From: NC2004 sp050874905
Lineage (GTDB): Bacteria > Bacillota > Clostridia > Lachnospirales > Lachnospiraceae
Direction: 5' to 3'
Assembly (NCBI GenBank): GCA_050874905.1
Contig: JBNMLP010000008.1
Location: forward strand, 1 to 64,000
Length of the DNA: 64,000 nucleotides
Made by a program: the position numbers and the translations under genes. The notes beneath the pieces were generated by a model, which had not been told where the DNA came from, ran no database searches, and worked only from the letters and a program-made list of their open reading frames with translations. Below, in pieces: positions 60,734 through 64,000 of this stretch (its first letter is position 1; each line of letters opens with the position of its first letter).

Positions 60734-62874
60734 TCTGATTCCTCCTTTTTGAGTACCGGAGCAATGATCGGTTCAAACACTCTGCGATCCTGTATTTTTT
60801 TATCCGGTACATTTTGTTTTGCCTGCTCGCAGAAATAATCCTGTGAGTTGATACTTTCTTTTCCTCTGCGATCCGGTTTGACGTAACTGCCGTCCGGATT
60901 CAGAATATGGGCTTTCACATTATCCGAAAGTTCTACTTCCAGAATATGTACGACCTCTTCCTTGAGCACTTCATCCTCGACTGGAAAGAGTATTTCCACA
61001 CGGCGGTTTAAATTACGCGGCATCCAGTCCGCACTGGACATATACACTTCATCCCAGCCGTCATTGTAAAAATAATAAATGCGGCTGTGCTCCAAAAAGT
61101 TACCAACAATAGAACGCACTGTAATATTTTCGCTGATACCAGGTATACCTACCTTTAAGCAGCAAATTCCACGTACGATCAGATCAATCTTTACTCCAGC
61201 TGCCGAAGCCTCATAAAGAGCTGCAATGATGCCATGATCGCAAAGGGAATTCATCTTTGCTACAATTCTGGCTTCCTTGCCTTCCTCTGCATGCTTTTGC
61301 TCCCGTCTGATCAATTCTAAGAAACGATCCCGAAGCCAGATCGGGGCACAGGCAAGCTTGTTCCAGACCGGTGGCTCTGAATAACCGGAAAGCATATTAA
61401 AGACTGCGGTTGCATCCTCACCAATCAGTTCTGAAGCGGTGAACATACCAAGATCTGTATATAATTTTGCAGTACTGTCATTGTAGTTACCCGTTCCCAG
61501 ATGTACATAGCGGCGGATACCATCTTCTTCCCGGCGTACCACCAATGTGATCTTACTGTGCGTCTTTAAGCCCACCAGGCCATAAATAACATGGCAGCCT
61601 GCCTGTTCCAGCTTCTTCGCCCAGATAATATTATTTTCCTCGTCAAAACGTGCTTTTAATTCTACTAAAACCGTGACCTGCTTTCCGTTTTCTGCTGCCT
61701 GCGCAAGTGCTGCAATGATCGGGGAATGTCCCGATACGCGGTATAACGTCTGCTTAATCGCCAGCACAGAAGGATCTTTTGCCGCAAGCTTTACAAAGTC
61801 CACGACCGGATCAAACGTTTCATACGGATGGTGCAGTAAAATGTCACGCTTTCGGATCTGCTCAAACAGATTCTGATCCGGCACCAGCATCTTTGCCGGC
61901 TGTGGCACCCACTTTTTGTAACGCAGGTGTTCAAATTCCGGCATACCGCTGATCTTCATAAGAAAAGTCAGATCCAACGGTCCCTGAATGGAAAAAACAT
62001 CCTCGTCATTAACGGACAGCTGTTTTTTCAATTCTTTCAGCAGTTTTTTGTCTGCATGCGCCTCGATCTCCAACTTGATCACCTCGCCCCATTGACGACG
62101 TTTTAACTGTTTTTCAATCTCCTGCAGCAGATCTTCTGCCTCTTCCTCATCGATGCTTAGATCTGCATTTCTCATAATACGATAAGGATGTGCACAAATG
62201 ACACGATTATTCAAAAAGAGCTTTTGCAAGTTCTTTTCTATGATCTCCTCTAAGAGGATCACCTTTTTTCCTTCCCCTTCTTCTGCTGGAAGTGGCACGA
62301 TCCTCGGAAGCACTGACGGCACCTGTACAGTGGCAAGATCATACTCTCCACCATGATCCCGGTTCGAGATCAACGCAGCAATGTTCAGTGTCTTATTTCT
62401 GACCAGAGGAAATGGTCTTGAGGAATCTACCGCCATCGGTGTCAGTACCGGATAAACATTTTTCTCAAAGTAGTCATCCACATAGACAGCCTGTTTTTCA
62501 TTCAACTGTTCATAATGCTCGATCAAATGGAAACCTTCTTTTTTCATGGCAGGAAGCAGCATCCGGTTTAAAGTATGATACTGATCCTCCATCAACTGAT
62601 GGGTTTTTTCATTGATCGCAGCAAGCTGTTCTTTTGCCGTCATACCGGCAATATCTTTTTTGGTATATCCGGCATGCTCCTGATCCTTTAACGATGCCAC
62701 ACGCACCATAAAAAATTCATCCAGATTCGATGCCGTAATACTAAGAAATTTGATCCGTTCAAACAGTGGTATGCTCTTATCCTGCGCCTCATGCAGCACC
62801 CGGTAATTGAAATCAATCCACGACAGTTCCCGGTTAGAGTAATATTCCGGTCTGGTATACTTCTTATCTGCCAT
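60730..62874 (-). CDS. ppk: Polyphosphate kinase 1
   Basis: Reversible synthesis of inorganic polyphosphate from ATP, often membrane-associated. 714 residues. N-domain begins YYSNRELSWIDFNYRVLHEA (family signature), the catalytic histidines are present in LVGLKTHSKITLVV and FLEHSRIYYF, and metal/ATP residues in ARFDEENNI. The start shares one base with the ppx stop codon (TAATG). In an operon ppx-like, ppk1, asparaginase. Confidence 0.97.
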   Translation of the reverse strand: MADKKYTRPEYYSNRELSWIDFNYRVLHEAQDKSIPLFERIKFLSITASNLDEFFMVRVASLKDQEHAGYTKKDIAGMTAKEQLAAINEKTHQLMEDQYHTLNRMLLPAMKKEGFHLIEHYEQLNEKQAVYVDDYFEKNVYPVLTPMAVDSSRPFPLVRNKTLNIAALISNRDHGGEYDLATVQVPSVLPRIVPLPAEEGEGKKVILLEEIIEKNLQKLFLNNRVICAHPYRIMRNADLSIDEEEAEDLLQEIEKQLKRRQWGEVIKLEIEAHADKKLLKELKKQLSVNDEDVFSIQGPLDLTFLMKISGMPEFEHLRYKKWVPQPAKMLVPDQNLFEQIRKRDILLHHPYETFDPVVDFVKLAAKDPSVLAIKQTLYRVSGHSPIIAALAQAAENGKQVTVLVELKARFDEENNIIWAKKLEQAGCHVIYGLVGLKTHSKITLVVRREEDGIRRYVHLGTGNYNDSTAKLYTDLGMFTASELIGEDATAVFNMLSGYSEPPVWNKLACAPIWLRDRFLELIRREQKHAEEGKEARIVAKMNSLCDHGIIAALYEASAAGVKIDLIVRGICCLKVGIPGISENITVRSIVGNFLEHSRIYYFYNDGWDEVYMSSADWMPRNLNRRVEILFPVEDEVLKEEVVHILEVELSDNVKAHILNPDGSYVKPDRRGKESINSQDYFCEQAKQNVPDKKIQDRRVFEPIIAPVLKKEESD

Positions 62875-64000
62875 TAAAACGACCTCCTTTGCTTGATCAT
62901 CGGACGGATTCCATAAACTTCTTCAAAGAAATCTGCCTTACTTTTAAACAGTGCCTTTTCTAAAGAAATGTCTTCGATCGCATCAGTAGAAAGGATCAAT
63001 TTGTTCTCATGAAGTGCCACCTTGATCTTGGTGATCTTTTGCTTGTGGCTGCGGTCTAAGGCATTGGCAACACGTAAGATTGCCGTCAGCTTGCTGATCA
63101 ATATGTATTCTTCCCTGCTAAGTTCCCCTTCTATCCGGTCATAAGACGGAAGCCAGACCGTATTATACTTCACCAAATTGGCAACCAGCTGTCTTTCCTT
63201 ATGAGAAAGGCCAATGATCTCTGTCCCCATGATGATATTGTAGCCATCCGCTCCACCAGAATTCATATTTACATACTTGCCACAGTCATGCAGGATCACC
63301 GCAAGCTGCAACAGCAGGCGGGAACGCTTATTTAACCCGTGGATCTTCTTCATCCGGTCAAAAATCTCCAATGCGATCACCATAACATCATTGATATGTG
63401 TTTTATTACAATGGTACCGTTTTGCCAGATTTTTGGAAATGGAAAGAATATCCTCCTCAAAATTGTGATTCAGCACCACCTTCTTCTTCTGGTCTGCATA
63501 ATCTGCTGCGATCGCATCACACAGATCGATCCCCGGCGTCCAGATAAGCTCTGCTTTGGAACGATCCAAAAACATTTTATAAACGATTGCAGCCGGAAGT
63601 AAAAGATTCGCTACCTCCACCGGAATTCCGTATTTCATGCTCATATGCTGCGGCTTGATATGCTGTACCCGTTCGTAGATCAGGTTGATCTGCTCCTGAG
63701 TAACGGATTTTTTAATGGAAAGTTCCGGCACGAGCTTCACCAGTGCAGAAATCTCATCCCCTACCGCAATGATATTTTTTATAGTATGGTCTTTCATATA
63801 AAAGTTCTCAAAAGTAGACAACTCATTGCCAATATACTCTTTGATCATGTCCTGAAAACCACTGACACGTTCCTGTTCGTTCTCCAGCAATCCCTGCACC
63901 CGCATCGCTCCAATGCGCAGTTTCTGCGATACTGCAAGTGCCTGTTTATCAAATATGGAAATCTGTACACTTCCCGCCCCCATATCCAGTATCGCTGTAT
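62874..64000 (-). CDS. ppx: Exopolyphosphatase/GppA-like protein with HD domain (5' end outside the window)
   Basis: Partial: at least 374 residues, with the frame open to base 64000. It begins within the phosphatase domain (ILDMGAGSVQISIF is the phosphate-2-like loop of the Ppx/GppA fold). The C-terminal HD domain contains LAVILHDCGKYVN, and GLSHKERQLVANLVKY after it. These enzymes degrade polyphosphate or pppGpp. The missing N-terminus holds the rest of the ATPase-like fold. Overlap with ppk (TAATG) suggests that synthesis and breakdown of polyphosphate are co-expressed. Confidence 0.9.
   Translation of the reverse strand, partial: TAILDMGAGSVQISIFDKQALAVSQKLRIGAMRVQGLLENEQERVSGFQDMIKEYIGNELSTFENFYMKDHTIKNIIAVGDEISALVKLVPELSIKKSVTQEQINLIYERVQHIKPQHMSMKYGIPVEVANLLLPAAIVYKMFLDRSKAELIWTPGIDLCDAIAADYADQKKKVVLNHNFEEDILSISKNLAKRYHCNKTHINDVMVIALEIFDRMKKIHGLNKRSRLLLQLAVILHDCGKYVNMNSGGADGYNIIMGTEIIGLSHKERQLVANLVKYNTVWLPSYDRIEGELSREEYILISKLTAILRVANALDRSHKQKITKIKVALHENKLILSTDAIEDISLEKALFKSKADFFEEVYGIRPMIKQRRSF

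Overview
The window looks like chromosomal DNA from a spore-forming, strictly anaerobic Firmicute, most likely a gut Lachnospiraceae (Clostridia). The evidence is an oxygen-sensitive class III ribonucleotide reductase (nrdD-nrdG), the [FeFe]-hydrogenase maturase HydF, the sporulation/germination genes spoIIP and gpr, T-box control of tRNA synthetases, an infC-rpmI-rplT operon, and strong GGAGG ribosome-binding sites. Base composition appears even. I see no phage, insertion sequence, integrase or CRISPR array. Apart from rpsT, the sigma/anti-sigma pair, dgt and one small XRE regulator, every gene is on the minus strand.

Layout. 1-4.9 kb: T-box-controlled tyrS, an Mrp P-loop ATPase and a chemoreceptor with a very acidic N-terminal tail. 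5-9 kb: an ABC export operon (ATPase, beta-sandwich membrane protein, MacB-like permease). 9-13 kb: nrdD-nrdG-dut-nfo, a dNTP-supply and repair operon with a candidate NrdR box. 13.2-14.9 kb: an ECF sigma factor with an RsgI-like transmembrane partner. 15-24 kb: a phospho-signalling block with two Ser/Thr kinases, two PP2C phosphatases, two FHA proteins and a nucleotidyltransferase/phosphotransferase fusion, interrupted by a dGTPase. 24-27 kb: two small conserved families and the GGGtGRT/NifU-like pair. 27-35 kb: a lipoprotein, a hexapeptide-repeat protein, topB, degV, glyA, spoIIP and gpr. 35-43 kb: rpsT, then the leftward operon comEA-response regulator-histidine kinase-GerMN lipoprotein-comEC-holA. 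43-48 kb: argC-argB with ArgR boxes, small regulatory ORFs, a cell-wall amidase and an HPr-like protein. 48-54.5 kb: a six-gene operon encoding a sugar isomerase-like protein, a GAF-GGDEF protein, a TIR/zinc-ribbon protein, a class III nucleotide cyclase, an unrecognised protein and HydF. 54.5-64 kb: an MFS transporter, tRNA-Leu, rplT-rpmI-infC, T-box thrS, asparaginase, polyphosphate kinase and a partial exopolyphosphatase/HD protein running off the end.

The most interesting parts are: (a) the GGDEF-TIR-cyclase operon, in which two nucleotide-messenger enzymes flank a TIR protein fused to a zinc ribbon/HTH/zinc ribbon module; (b) the kinase/PP2C/FHA block, whose kinases share a catalytic-loop Lys-to-Ser change; (c) the GGGtGRT/scaffold pair; (d) a two-component system plus GerMN lipoprotein inside a com operon, resembling actinobacterial MtrAB-LpqB; and (e) two probable non-canonical start codons, ATA for infC and ATT for the histidine kinase. 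Only two stretches longer than 300 bases lack a gene (1343-1706 and 59411-59746), and both hold a promoter plus a T-box leader. Many starts were moved from the longest reading frame to the codon with a properly spaced Shine-Dalgarno sequence. Several of these are TTG.
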